A stretch of 64,000 bases of DNA from Diaporthe sp. PMI_573 (lineage: Eukaryota > Ascomycota > Sordariomycetes > Diaporthales > Diaporthaceae): NCBI GenBank assembly GCA_021399435.1, contig JAJTUP010000016.1, forward strand, positions 744,001 to 808,000, written 5' to 3'. This document shows positions 21,092 to 33,400 of the stretch, piece after piece (the stretch's first letter is position 1; each line of letters opens with the position of its first letter). The position numbers and the translations under genes were made by a program. The notes beneath the pieces were generated by a model that was not told the DNA's origin, ran no database searches, and was given only the letters and a program-made list of their open reading frames with translations.

Positions 21092-22081
21092 ATGGCGGGC
21101 CACTCGAACCGCGGTCTTCGACGTCGTCATGGAGATGGTGACGAGCCTCCAAGTCTGACAGGCTTACTCTCGCTGGTGCTGACGCTGCTGCCTTTCCTCC
21201 TCCTGACCACGTCGTTCGTGCTGGCGGCCGTCTCCGCGTCCAGCAGGGAATGGTCGTGGCGTGACCACTACGACCCGACCTTTACCAACATCACGGGGCA
21301 GGACTACCGATCTCCCTTCGTGGCCTGTGTCCGCCAGCCGCCCACCACGCCCAACGGGTCGGCGCCGCCGGCCGACGCACCGTGGGTCGACAACTGCGGC
21401 AGCGTGCGCGCGCCCTCAGGCCTGTGCAACTTCTCCGAGGATTCCAACGTGCCCGACGGCGAGACCGTGCTCTTCTGCTACCACCTGGCCATCTCGGCGC
21501 GGCTGCTCTGGGCCGGCTGCGCGCTGCTGGCCGCGGCCCTGCTGGGCGTGATGGGTCTGACCGCCGTCAGCGCACCCCACGTGCTGGCCACGGGGGTCGT
21601 CCGGGTTGCGTCGTCCCCTTGGCCGTGGCGCAAGGGCTGGGAGGTGCGCCGCCGGCCGGACGGCGAGATCGACTACCTGCGGCCCAGCAACCACGGCGTC
21701 TCGGCCTACGCGGCGCTGGCCACCACCCTGCTGGCCGGCCTGGGCGCCCTGGTCATGTTCAGCGCCCTGCTCGTCGGCGGCCTGTCCCTGCTGGTGCTGC
21801 AGTTCCCCAACGGCGACTGGACCTCCAAGGCCCTCTACCCGGATGGCCCCACGGCCTTCTGGCAACATGGCCCTTGGCTGGCGGGCAGGGCGATGGGATG
21901 GTGCGCGGCTGGGGCCACGCTGGCGGCTGTATCTTGCTACGCGGTGGGCTTGGTTTGGGATTCGCCTCGCGTCGGGCTTCTGCAGACGCACAACCAAGTC
22001 CCCCATCGGCAGGCAGCAGACGAAGATGAAGGAGGCGCCAGACAGCCTGCAGACGCTGCGGAGGTAGGGCATGGTCCATAG
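21092..22081 (+). CDS. Four-helix integral membrane protein
   Basis: A single exon encodes 329 residues from the ATG at 21092; the codon 12 bases upstream is TTG. Four hydrophobic helices lie at about residues 24-48, 138-160, 203-235 and 262-285. The first extracellular loop (about 50-130) carries five cysteines (VAC, DNCG, GLC, LFCY) and three N-glycosylation sequons (NIT, NGS, NFS). The C-terminal tail is charged and cytosolic by topology. The layout of four helices with a cysteine-bearing first loop resembles fungal SUR7/claudin-like membrane proteins, but no diagnostic signature was found, so the family is unassigned. It sits between giant genes A and B on the opposite strand, and may anchor their products to a membrane or be an unrelated neighbour. 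Confidence 0.7.
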   Translation: MAGHSNRGLRRRHGDGDEPPSLTGLLSLVLTLLPFLLLTTSFVLAAVSASSREWSWRDHYDPTFTNITGQDYRSPFVACVRQPPTTPNGSAPPADAPWVDNCGSVRAPSGLCNFSEDSNVPDGETVLFCYHLAISARLLWAGCALLAAALLGVMGLTAVSAPHVLATGVVRVASSPWPWRKGWEVRRRPDGEIDYLRPSNHGVSAYAALATTLLAGLGALVMFSALLVGGLSLLVLQFPNGDWTSKALYPDGPTAFWQHGPWLAGRAMGWCAAGATLAAVSCYAVGLVWDSPRVGLLQTHNQVPHRQAADEDEGGARQPADAAEVGHGP

Positions 22082-22282
22082 AATAGCCAAAGAGCAGAAT
22101 GATAATGCATATTTCCATGGGTGATCAACTTCACAAATTACCGGGATAACATAAGGTATCTCGCGGAACAAAAAGATCTAAGCAAGTGTTTCTTCTTCGA
22201 GCAAATAGAACCAAGATTGATGTTCATTATTGCACGGAAACCCCCCAGTTAAACTATCATTCTTGTAGCAGTAATCACCTCA

Positions 22283-25200
22283 TTATATCGTATCAGGAGC
22301 TGTGATGGCATGTTTGAGCTGCAGATATCCTTCCACGGCCATGTACGGCCCTTTTTCGAATTTTGGCGCGTTGTCCAGCGGTGCCAAAACGAATGGGTTG
22401 AATTCCGTCACTTTCTTCGGCTGCGGCGGTGTCGGATCTGCTGCACCTGCAGCAGCAGCAGTAGTAGTACTAGTGGTAGTAGCCTTCTTATCATCTCCTT
22501 CCTTAGTAGGCGACGACGGCTGTGGAGCAGGATCATCGGGCGGCACCGCAAACGGGCCGAGCCAGTTCCAATCGGCGCTCCGCACCGCCGGCAGGGCCAG
22601 ACCGATGGGCTTGAGCGCCGCGGCCTCGCTGCCCTTGGGCGCGTTGGGGTCCCCGGGGGCTTCGACCTCGCCGCCCGGCGCCGCCAGCGTGCTCGTGTAG
22701 TCGGCCGTCAGCTTCTTGGTCGGGTCGTAGACGAGGGCCGCGCCATTGGTCACGAGTAAGGGCCCGGCGTGGAAGAAGGCCGTCATCCGCCGCATGGCGC
22801 TCTGCAGCGACCAGGACGGCAGCGACAGCGATGCCACGGGTAGGATGCCGCTGTACAAGTGCACAGGGCTGAAAGGGTCCAGCAGCAGTCCAATCATGTG
22901 CAGCTGCGCCCAGTGGCGGGCGGCCTGCTTGGTCGCCTCGGCTCCCGCGTTGTCGCCCACGGCGTTGATGGCCATGTCGGCGGCGCTGATGTAGTACGGC
23001 TGCACGAGCGGGAAGGTCTCGCCGATGGGCGCCGTGGCGGTGCTGCCGGGCGTGTGGAAGTAGGTGAGCATGGTGTCGAGGGCGAGCTCGTCGCCGGCCT
23101 TGCGCAAGCCCGTCACGGCGCCAGCCTGCGCCTCAAAGTAGCCCACCATGCCGTCGAACACGCGGTCGCGGTCGCCGATCTTGACGCCGAAAAAGTACTC
23201 GTTGAGTAAGCGCGCCTTGTCGGGCGTCGGGGGCGGCGGGTAGTCGCTGGTGGTGGCCTGGCACTGCCTCGGCGGCGCGGCCAGCTCGAGCGAGAAGCCT
23301 GCGTTGGCGAGCGCCAGCGGTCGTCCGACCACGGCATTGAGGAACTCGGCGTACGTGTCGGGCGTGTGCGGCACCGACCCTAGTGCCGAGTTGATCATGT
23401 CGAAGAAGGCCGTTAGGTACGTCTCGTCCTTGAGCTTAGTGATTAGTGCGTCGAGCTGTGGGAAGGATTGCGCGGCTACTCCGTTGTCTTGCGTTGGTGG
23501 ATCAAAGGGCTTCCACTTGGGCGAGACGGTGTCCCCTGAGAGTCCGCCGCGCCGTGCTTCGCGGTAGAATGTGCCGTCTGGAAGAAACACCTGGATGGCG
23601 TATTCGGCGTAGTTGACCACGACAAAGCCCCAACTGCCAGGTTAACGCATTAGCAACAGGCCTAAAATTAATCCACTTGCCCAGAGTATCCCAGATTGAA
23701 CTTCGACCAAGAGCCTTCTTTTTAACTTACATTGGATTCTCCCATTCCGTGCAGGGCCGCCATACCTTCAGATCCGGATCGAGGTGCAGGAAAGACGCGT
23801 TGATGCGCGTTTCCTGATTGATGGTGGGCGGGAACTGGGCAAACTCGCACGCGGCATACGTCTCGCTGGGCTCGACCGTTTTCGCCTGGGTCGGGTCGCT
23901 CTTCAGGTGTTGCGGGTGAAAGTACTGGCTCAGTGCCGGATACAGCGGAGGGATGGCGTGCGCAGGCGCCGGATTGATGGCGCTGATGGCCTGGCCGAAC
24001 TTGTCGATGACGTCGAGGCGCGTGAACTTGAACTGGCCATGCGTCGCCGGCTTGAGCGGGTCGATGGATGAGTCCGGGTAGTCGATGTAGTCTGCGTAGG
24101 GCGTCTTGGTGGTGTCGATGCCCATCAGCGGGATTACACTCGGGTCCGCGAAGCCGCCGTCTTGTCCCGCGGCGGCGGCGGCATGGAGCGCTTGTACGGC
24201 CTGTCCTGCCAATCGAACTGTGGGTTTGATGTGGATGCCGTTCAGAAGCGTGCTGAGGTGGTCAATCATGCCGGTGAGAGGGGCCGAGAGATACTGCAGC
24301 TGCGACACCTTTGCCAGGAAGTCGTTCTGCTGCTGGTCTGTTTTGAGATCGTCTGGTAGCTCCTTCTGCGGAGTAGCGAGGAAGAGTCTTTTGATGTTCG
24401 TGCTCAACAGAAATCCAGGTTGAGGCAGGATAAGTATCCGGCCCTGGATCACCGTCACGTCGTCCGTCTTGCCCGTGATATCCTGCTTCTCGTCGATGCC
24501 GTACCGGATAGGCAAAGCACTCCCGTGGGTGGTGTCGATATCTGGAGTTTGGAAGTTCCAATACGAAAACCCCAAGTGATAATACGCAATTTCGTACTCG
24601 AGGAACAGCGGGAAATATGGCTGGACGTTGTTCCATTGATCCCGTCCATCGTGGTATTGCGGTACCGAGTTGCTCGGTGACGGCTCCCACGGGTCGCCTG
24701 GCACATCCTTGGGATGCTGGTTGAAGAATTCTTGAATGAGGAGCGACGCAGCGCCTTGGATCGCCCCCGGAAGTCGCTTCGGGACCTCTGTTTGGGTGAT
24801 CTCATCTATACCCGTCCAGCCATCAGGAAGTGTTGCCGGGAAAGCCTGCAGTTTGAGCTGAGACTCCATTCGAACATGGATTGGATCAAGCCAGTCGACC
24901 GGCCAAGGATTCTCGATACCTGGGACCAGAATAGTTGGATCTTTTTGCATATAAAATGAGGGCTGTTTGCCCTGTTCCACAAGATCATGGAGTGTGGTAA
25001 CTTTCGTATCCGTCGCTTTCCCACTAGGCTGCGATGGGGGTGAAGGTGACGAGAGCGCGGCACTCACGGCACTCGCCAGCGCATTCACGCTCGTTTGTAA
25101 ATCTTTAACCGCCTTGGCTAGAGCTGTCGTCTCAATCTGCACCTGGCTGTTCCCGCCCTGACTATTCGCATAGTTTCCATCGGCGCAGAATTTCCACCAC

Positions 25201-26753
25201 TGGGCAAACAAGTTCCACCTTGCCTGCTTGAGCTCGCGCTGGGCTGCGTCCAGAGCACTCTGGGCACTGTTGAGCTGGATAAGTTGCTGCTGTTGCGGCA
25301 GCGTCGGAACGAAGACGGGCTGTGTTTTTTCATAGGTGCCACCGCCCGTTGCTGGGGGTGGAGCTGGATCCGACTTTGGCGTCGGCTGCGGATTGCCTCC
25401 GGATGCAGCATCGCTGGCTTGCGCTCCAACAAAATGCCAATGTGTCCCGCTGTCTCGGGCAGGCTGAAAGTTGTGCGCCGTCAGCATATCCAGGGCCTCC
25501 TGCTGGCTGTCCTGGTCGTCCTCCGTTTTGAGCAGCAGTGTCTCCAGGGCGAGGATGTCTGCTTCGGTTCCCGTGGGCTTGCCGCCGCTGTGTGCGCGTA
25601 TGTATGCTAGTATGGCATCGATGGGCGTGGTGCCCACTGTGACCGGCCATGAGTGCAGATCACCCAGCTTCTCGCCGGCCTCGTGCGCAGGCACCTTGAC
25701 CACATCCGGTGAGTTGCCGCTAGCATTGTAGGAAACCGTGTACATGGCCCCGTGGCACACGGCACGCAGGCTGGGAGGATGCGCAAGGTCCAACCCGCTA
25801 GGGTCCATTAACTGTAGGAAACATTGCCGGAGGATCGTCGCAAGTGGAGTTTTGTCCGGATTGGAGGCGAGGTTATCCTCGGTGTCGAGCGAGTGCCAGC
25901 CAACGACGCAGTAACTGGCGGTTGCTCGCGAGAGATAGAGAGGCTTATCGTTTGGGTCCGGATTTGACGGATCGGGCCAGTGATATTGGAAGTTGTCCAC
26001 GATGCTGAACACGTTTGGGTTATGCGCTGTATAGTCGGCAAAGAGGGGGTTTGATGCCCCGGCCACATCCAGCGGCACGAAAGCCGTTGGTTCGGCAATG
26101 CGCTGCTCCTCCCAGCCGACGTCGCCCGCCTTGTTGGGATCCACGCCCAGCGGCCGCTTGGCCCCGATGAATATCTCGGCCTGCGCGTCGACCGACGCGG
26201 ATGCGTCGCCCACGACGTACGGCGCACACTCCAGCTCGATGTCCACGTTGTCTCCAAACTCGGTGATGTTTCGAATCCGGTTGCTCTCCACCACCCAGCC
26301 CTCGACCCACTTCATCTGGCCTGACGAGACCACGTTATCAGGCGCGAAAGAGTTGGGATGGAGCCGCCGCAGTATCAGCCACCGATCAGGACTTTTATGG
26401 AATTCTGGTGCCTGAGTGGCCTGCTGCGCGTCTGGCGTGTCCTTGGCCTTGCCAGATCGGTAGATCCGTGGCAGCATCCAGTGCAAATATACGCCCTGTC
26501 GCGCTTGCCGGGCGCTGTTGTCCGACAGGTTAGTTACCCGCGGGTTGCTTGACGCCGGCGACGCATTGTGGAGATCATGGTATGGCAGGCAGTCCGCCTC
26601 CATGAGCGCCGAGTCCAGACGAAGCCAGGTAAAATTCGGCTGAGCCAAAGGGGCCAGCGTCGCCTTGGGAAATGTACCGCATGCTGTCGAATCTAGAGTG
26701 TAGGCGTCTAGCTTGATGGGCAAGCACACGACATCCTCGGCTGGCGAAGGCAT
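22283..26753 (-). CDS. Giant uncharacterised protein B (about 1,457 aa)
   Basis: Two exons, 26753-23731 and 23633-22283, joined by a 97-bp intron (23730-23634, GTAAGT to GGCAG) give 'WENPI' plus 'WGFVVVNYAEYAIQVFLPDG', a seamless product. The first in-frame ATG is at 26753; the open frame begins with TTG 21 bases earlier. Visible blocks are 'GVYLHWMLPRIYRSG' (about residue 88), 'PDRWLILRR' (about 124), 'GWVVESNRI' (about 153), a coiled segment rich in Gln and Leu (about 480-520), 'WNFQTPDID' (about 738), 'VVGRPLALANAGFSLEL' (about 1105), 'FGVKIGDRD' with 'FDGMVGYFE' (about 1150), and 'LLLDPFSPVHLYSGILPV' (about 1250). A Thr/Ala-rich spacer precedes the C-terminal 60 residues. These blocks recall, from memory, a single large bacterial protein family of unknown function, in the same order. 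No catalytic motif, signal peptide or membrane helix is seen. It is divergent from gene C and is presumably co-regulated with it. Confidence 0.78.
23634..23730 (-). other. Intron of giant gene B
   Basis: GTAAGT donor at 23730-23725 and GGCAG acceptor ending at 23634. Splicing fuses two large open frames into one reading frame without loss of any residue expected from the surrounding sequence pattern. Confidence 0.75.
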
Positions 26754-27476
26754 TGGCGCCGCTCTTAAGTTCAAGAATAGCCAGCCGGACTGAGCTAAGT
26801 ACGTGCTTATCCTAGAGAAGAGAGAAAGACGGCTTGACAGAGCTGATGAGGATCAACATACCTCCTCGAAGCTGCGATTCAGTGAATACCATCCCACATG
26901 CCTCTTTGAGCGGGCTCCCGCCGGCGCAGAGAAGGACGGTGGAGGCCAGAAAGTTGTGCATTTTATGCAAGACGCCACTGTGGGGACCCTGGAAAGCTTG
27001 GAGGCCTAGCTCATGACGCGGACCCAAACTAACGGCCCGCCATACGTCTCAAAGGTTACCTGGTTTGGCCGTCGTCCGCGGGACTCGGCTCGATTTCAGC
27101 TCCTGCAATGTCCGCCACAGTTCCAATAGTTGCAGCCCTTTGAATGCAGGCGCACCTCTAGCGGATGACCAAGAATGACCGGCATGTGAATGGCCTGGAG
27201 CATGCCACAACAGCAATGGGGGATGGGGTGTTGGTCCTGAACGGTGGGTTTAGTCCTTGGTTTACGGCACACGCAACTTCAACTGCAGATGGGTGACAGA
27301 AAGGCCGGCTGCATCGCGAGCTTTCGATTGTGGATAGCCGTTAGTCGCCCTGCACTGGCTTGGAGGGTTTCGATGCTCATTCATCAATCGCCTTGTGTCC
27401 GATACCTGCCAACGACATTTACAGAAGCCTGACGTTCTCTCCGGATGGGCTGTAAAGTCCAGACAACTGTGTAGAG
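26754..27476. promoter_or_regulatory. Divergent promoter region between giant genes B and C
   Basis: About 720 bp lie between the ATG of B and the region where gene C must start. No credible independent gene is seen. A bidirectional promoter here would co-express B and C. The first exon of C may lie in the right part of this stretch. Confidence 0.4.
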
Positions 27477-30400
27477 ATGGCGCTAAGTATTTGCTACCCT
27501 TCACTTGAGCACAGAGGTCCCTAAGTCCCGAAGCTGACCGAGATGCTCCCCGAGCGATAGCATGGCCGCCGCAGAAGGCCGCAGACAACGACACGCTCAG
27601 AACACTCAAACTCTCGGTCGACTTTTATGCGGTTGATCCGGGCACCGCCGGTGACTGCGGCATCTACCTCCTCGTGGAGCACCCGCCCACGTTCTCGCCT
27701 AACCGGAAACCCTTTGTGCACCGGGCAGTCATCATCGACGGCGGATGGCATTTAGGCGCAAGGTATATCAGTGACTTTATGCTCAATCGAGCGGGTCAGT
27801 TGTACGAGTTCGACAGAACGCAGGGCGGGAGAACTGCTACGCCGTTGCAGCATCCTGTATTTGACTCGATAGTAAGTAGCCAGCTTTGGAAGTACAGAGG
27901 ACTGATCTGATATTGACTGCGTCGAGGTGGTTACGCACTGGGATGGCGGTAAGTAGTGGAAATCTTAGTGCTTTTTGACCTGTCCATGAAGACACGCATT
28001 GGTTATGAGCTGACTGGACTGTGACTGGCGGTATCATTAGATCATTATGAGGGTACGTAGACATTCCAGCCGATGCCTGGACAGATTCCTACGGGTCACC
28101 TGACACGAAAGTAGGCCTCTTCACCCTTATCGCCAAACAACTGAATCAAGATAGCAACAGCGTAGACTTTGGAAACCCAGCAGCGGTGGCTGCTTTCGTC
28201 GCTAACTACAAGTCGCCATACATGAAGTACAAAGAGCCAACGGATCCTGCTGGAGACCCTCGCGCCCAAACTACAATATATGCTCCGTACTGGGGAAATC
28301 TGACTGTGGGTTCAAGAACCACAGGTGGTGTCAGAGTTCGGACAAAGTTGAGCTTTCCACCAGCCAAGCAACGCCCCTTCCAAGCCCGGGCATGGGCTCC
28401 CGCGCAACCTCCCACATACTTTGCCGCGACGCCATTGGACTGGAAGGTCAGAGGCAACAATTGGGTCAACGGTCTCTGTAAGATGAGTACTGGGTTGGTC
28501 AACATCCTTGGGCTCAACCTTTTCACGGGCTTGGGAGTTGGCACGGATGCAAACCCAAGGACAACTGACCTCGCCACGGTTCGACATATCCGCACAGCGC
28601 AGCAGTTAGCCCTGTTCCACTACCAAGATCAACCGAACCCACCGCCCTTGAATCCTGCTCCAGCGGACGCATGGCCAGTACTAGCCATTGTAGGTGGAAT
28701 GAGCAGAGAGTATGCTACTGGTGAGCCACAGTGGACAGCCAAATGCGTGGGTGATACCACGTTCAATGCGGACTTCGAGGTGGACCAGATGAATCTCGCG
28801 GAGCTTCAAGGCGCCTACACCGCGGCGCAACTCGATCGTGATGGAGAAATCAACTCGTTCGGTGCGATGGAGCCAGAACTTAGGGCGCTCTTTCCGCCGC
28901 AGCTTCACGGTACTGGGCAGAGTACCTCAACAGCAGTGAGACATGGCGAGCTATCTGGAGACGAAAACGAGCTGTCCTCATCACATGGACAGCGGGACGA
29001 GAAGGAACCTGAAAGGCCACCCATCAAAGTAGTCAACAACCCTATCAATAGAATGGACGCCGCGCAGATGACCAACGCATGCTCACTGATCACGTAAGGC
29101 AAAGGCTTTTCACGCAAGGGGCGTGAATGATGATATATTTCCCAGGACTCGGGCTGACTCGGTCTATTAGTATGGTTATATGGACCACAGGGCAGCTTTC
29201 CTGCTACTCTGCGGGGGATGCAAACTGGTACGTGTCTGCTTCTGCCATTCCAGCTTGTCCAGACCCAAAGGAGCTGACGCGTGAGAAGGGAGAGCGAACT
29301 CCGAGTTGCTTGCTGGATCAGCCACGTCGGAATCAATCCGTACAACACTGTGCGCACGGTAAAGGTATCGCATCATGGAGCGGCGAACCAAACGCCAACG
29401 GCCCTCATCCGGACATTTATGCCCCGTAATATCGTTCTCATGTGCAACGTGAACACTGCTCCAGGATCGCTTCCAACCAAGTCATATCGCCACCCTAGTA
29501 GGTTTTTTGAAGGCTTGTTCGAGCCAGTGGGTATAGTGGTCAATTATCTAACCGTGTCACACAGGATGGGAGCTCTTGCTCTGGTTGAACGTCTTCTTCG
29601 CGGCAACACGTCAAAACAGAATCATCGTTGCCCGCGACAACACGAGGGAAACGCGTGGTTGGGTGAATTCTTGCGTTTTCCCCTCCTACATAACGTGGGA
29701 TGCTGGCCAAGCCAACTACGTGCAGCCGGCCAGCCCCGGGTCGATGGATGCTTTCATGGCTGGTCCCGCTGCTGGATCGCCCATTGCCAACTTCCAAACG
29801 ATCGTAACTGCACTGATCCAAGCACTGGCGGCAGTTCCGAGTATTAACTACCTCACTACCTTTCAAAACACGATGCCGGCAGCCCTAGATAAGCGACAGT
29901 ACATCATAAACAAAGTCTCCGAGGCGTGGTGGGAGCTCTCGCGAATTGATTTCAACACGAGTTATGACGCATTCATCGACATGGATCGCTACGCTCCCAC
30001 TATGCCACTGACTTACAGGGTTGAGTTCATCAAAACGTATTGCCGGCCCGTTGACAAGGGACGACGGGAAGCTGCGGACTTCTTCATAGACGGCCTCGCC
30101 ATTCCAGGGTACCGAGGTACTTCTAACGACGCACTGATTAACTTGGTTCCTCCCGGAAAGGCAGCTGGACGCTTCGTTAGGACCGTAAGACAGCTGGTGT
30201 TGGCCACGAACCAATTCAAGGCTGCCCCCAGCTACTACTCTGGGGCACGGACAGCAGGCACGACTGCCGTGAATGCTTTTCGCGGTATTTTTAGCCAGCC
30301 TGCGGATCCTTTTGTCGGGCCTGGCGCCTTTATGACGGCAGTTAGCAGCTCTCACGGTGGGAGGCGTCTCAGGTCAGCTTTAGTAGATGATGTATCGAGG

Positions 30401-33400
30401 CCCAAAAGCGTTACCAGCGACAAGGAGAGAGCGCCGCAGACGAACACGACGGAGCTGTCGTCTACGTCGAAGAGTTTCGAAGGCGCGGCGACTGGGCCGG
30501 TATATCTGGTGCCTGATTTTGCGGCTGATTGTTGGACGTCGAGTGACCCGCACCTGATAGTTCCGTCCGGCCAGGCGTCTGGGTCACCTCATGATCCCTT
30601 CTCGGTCTTCATGTCTCTGCTGGAAATCCCGGTGATCCACGTCGAAGCTTCCGGGGTTCTATCTGACGATGATCTTCTCGGTTATCTGCTCTCGCAGGTG
30701 TCGGACTACCCGCCTTCCACCGAGCAACTCAGTGTGTCCATCAAGTACCACGACGACGCCAACTTCACCATGGTCGATTCCGTTACCCTCGACGTTCCAG
30801 CTACGGCATCACAAACCCGACCGGCTCTGCAATTCTCTACATCCACCCTGCAAGGAAATTTTGCGCCCCCTGGGACGGTACAGATTACCTTGCCGACTTC
30901 GGGCTATTTCCCTCAAAACTCGTTTCTTGCTCTAGGTCTAACCCAGGCTGCACCGGCGAACTGGTCACTATATCAGATGCTGCTACAAGTCAATGTCGAC
31001 AGCACGTTGTCAGACTCGGCTGGCGCCGTCCTCGAAGCCCTGCTTAACTATCTGCAGAAGGAGACAGGGGTCGGTTTCTTACTCAAACGCGGCGTGGTGT
31101 GGTTTATGCCAGCCGAGAAGCTTTCCATCCAGCGGCTGCAGTGGTCTCTAAACGATTCTGGGCTGAGTGCCATCAATAACTTCTGTGCAGAATGGCTAAA
31201 GGGCGTGGGATGGGCGATCACCATGAAGGATATATCGATTATCGCCCGGCGGGAATGCCGCCGCGCCATTTCCCAAACAGACTGGACACTTACTCACGAA
31301 CATGAGCTACTCCTCTTGTTCGAGATGGTTCGAGACGGGCAGAAAGACGATGATATACTCATCACATGCGGCTTGGACTTCAATCTCAAGGATGGCGGCA
31401 CGAATCTCATCGTCACCATCAAAATAGACCCGCGAGATCCGACAAAGGACACCAGCGGTGGAGGTTTCCTCGAATTCCTGAACTGGCTGGTACCCGCTGA
31501 GATATTTGACTCGCTGAATTCCATGATTCCGGCCCTGCAGGCAATCAAAATGCGGTCTATCTCGGTTAATATCAGCAAGTCAGATGCAGGATATCAAGTG
31601 GCCGGGGTCAACGTAAGCGCAGAGTACAACAACGACTCGTGGAAGACCGGAAATCCTCCCCTCTCGGTACCACTACTAGTATATAACCTCTCTGACAAGC
31701 TATATGACGGCAGTGCCACTGACAACTGGGTAGTTGACGTATAACTGGAAGAGATCGCGGCCGCAGCCACATAGCGCTCAAGTCTCCGTCTGGTTCGAGC
31801 CACCCCCAATGGCCTGGTATCCGGCGCAGACAATGCCACGATACGAGAATCTCTACTACATCCGCCCATGGACGCCTGCCGCTTCGTCTATTAGCCTGGA
31901 CGCGCTCATGCCAGGCACCTATGTAAGCGTCATGCTGTTGATTTCCTTGCAATACCGAAAATCGCGAACTGACTTTATGCTTTCTGTGTAGACGCTGCCA
32001 ACAGAGTTGGACCTGGAAATCGTACAGCTGTCGCTATCACTGGAAGACAATACCATTTCTTTCACTGGGGCGCTGCAAAAAGACCCAGCAAAGGATGCTG
32101 ACAAACATCTTGGCATCACCCTTGACAACCTGAGTCTGGTAGCCTCCTACACGTGGCACGATGATGGAACGGGCGGCTCGTCAAGTTTCCGGCGCGATGA
32201 AAGCTCATACAGTATTGAGCTCTACATGGATTTTAGCCTCGGAGTCAATCCAGGCACTGCTGATCTGGTCGATGAGGACGGCGAGCCCAGGGAGAGCCTG
32301 CTCTCCTGTGACGTGAGTTTGACCGTTGGCGGCGATGGGACGAAATTCTTCACGTTGATCGGGTCGATTGAATCCGTCTCTCTGGGCCAGCTTGCCAGCT
32401 TCTTTCCCGATGGAGACGGCCAGATCGTCCAGTCCTTGCTTGGGCATATTGGAATCGAGTCGCTCTACCTTGAGTATGTGTACGACTCTTCAGGGGTCGC
32501 GAGCCACTTTTCCATTGATGCGTCGCTCATTCTGGACGTCTTGGAGCTGGATCTCAGCTTTACCCGCGATCAGGACAAGTGGACCTTTGATGCAACGCTC
32601 GAGTCGACAGGTCAGAGCATGACGATTGGTGACATCTTGAACGAGATTATGGGCCCCAACACTGCGGCAGTGAACGATGTTCCTGACTTCGTCAAGAATA
32701 TGGACTTGGCCGCGGCTTCGCTGCACCTGTCGCTACGCTCAGACAAAGCGGTCAAGCCGGATGCACTGGAGGCATCTGGGGATGCATCGCCCGGAACACT
32801 GGCAATGTGCTTGGCCCTGGATATTCCGGGCCCAGGAGACACTCAGATCGAATTGGCCTTCATGCAGATTACGACCAAGCCAGCTCCGGGCTTGCACGCT
32901 GATGTGACATCTGCAACGAAGCGACTGGTCAAAATCACATTGAATGGCATCCCGTGGAACAGGATCCCCAAAGTGCCCGTCATCGACAGCCTCAAGCCCC
33001 CGTTCGATGAGCTGGGTTTCTACTGGGTATCCGATCCGACTTGGACGGACCCAGAACTGCAGCCAGGTCTGACACGATTTGAGGTAGAGAGGCTGAGCGA
33101 GATCTCTCCCGTGGTATTCATGGACACCAAACCGGCCACTGACCCTTCGAAACCTTCGGTCGACAAGACACCTGTGCTATTGGCGGGATGGCATTTCCTT
33201 GTGCTAGACTCTGGGGGCGATCAGAAGAGCCAGGCAAGCAAGGCTCTGCTCGACTACCTGTTCAAGAAGCCCCAGCAACCTTCCAGTGGTCCCAAGGCTC
33301 TGGCCGCCGGAGACGGTGAGGACCCGCCTGAGCCTAGTAGTGATGCAAACACCGAGGACACTGGCACGAGTAAAGCAGCGCTGAATAAGACAATCGGGCC

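Noticed and set aside
21416..22171. A 251-codon minus-strand frame opposite the membrane protein gene
   Set aside because: Arg/Gln/Gly-rich antisense shadow. The plus-strand frame has four clear membrane helices and glycosylation sites.
29565..30480. Gene C considered as two separate genes, MBL and DUF6603
   Set aside because: The exon at 29565-31678 is one open frame across the boundary, with no stop and no promoter-like break. Separate genes would need an unexplained internal start.
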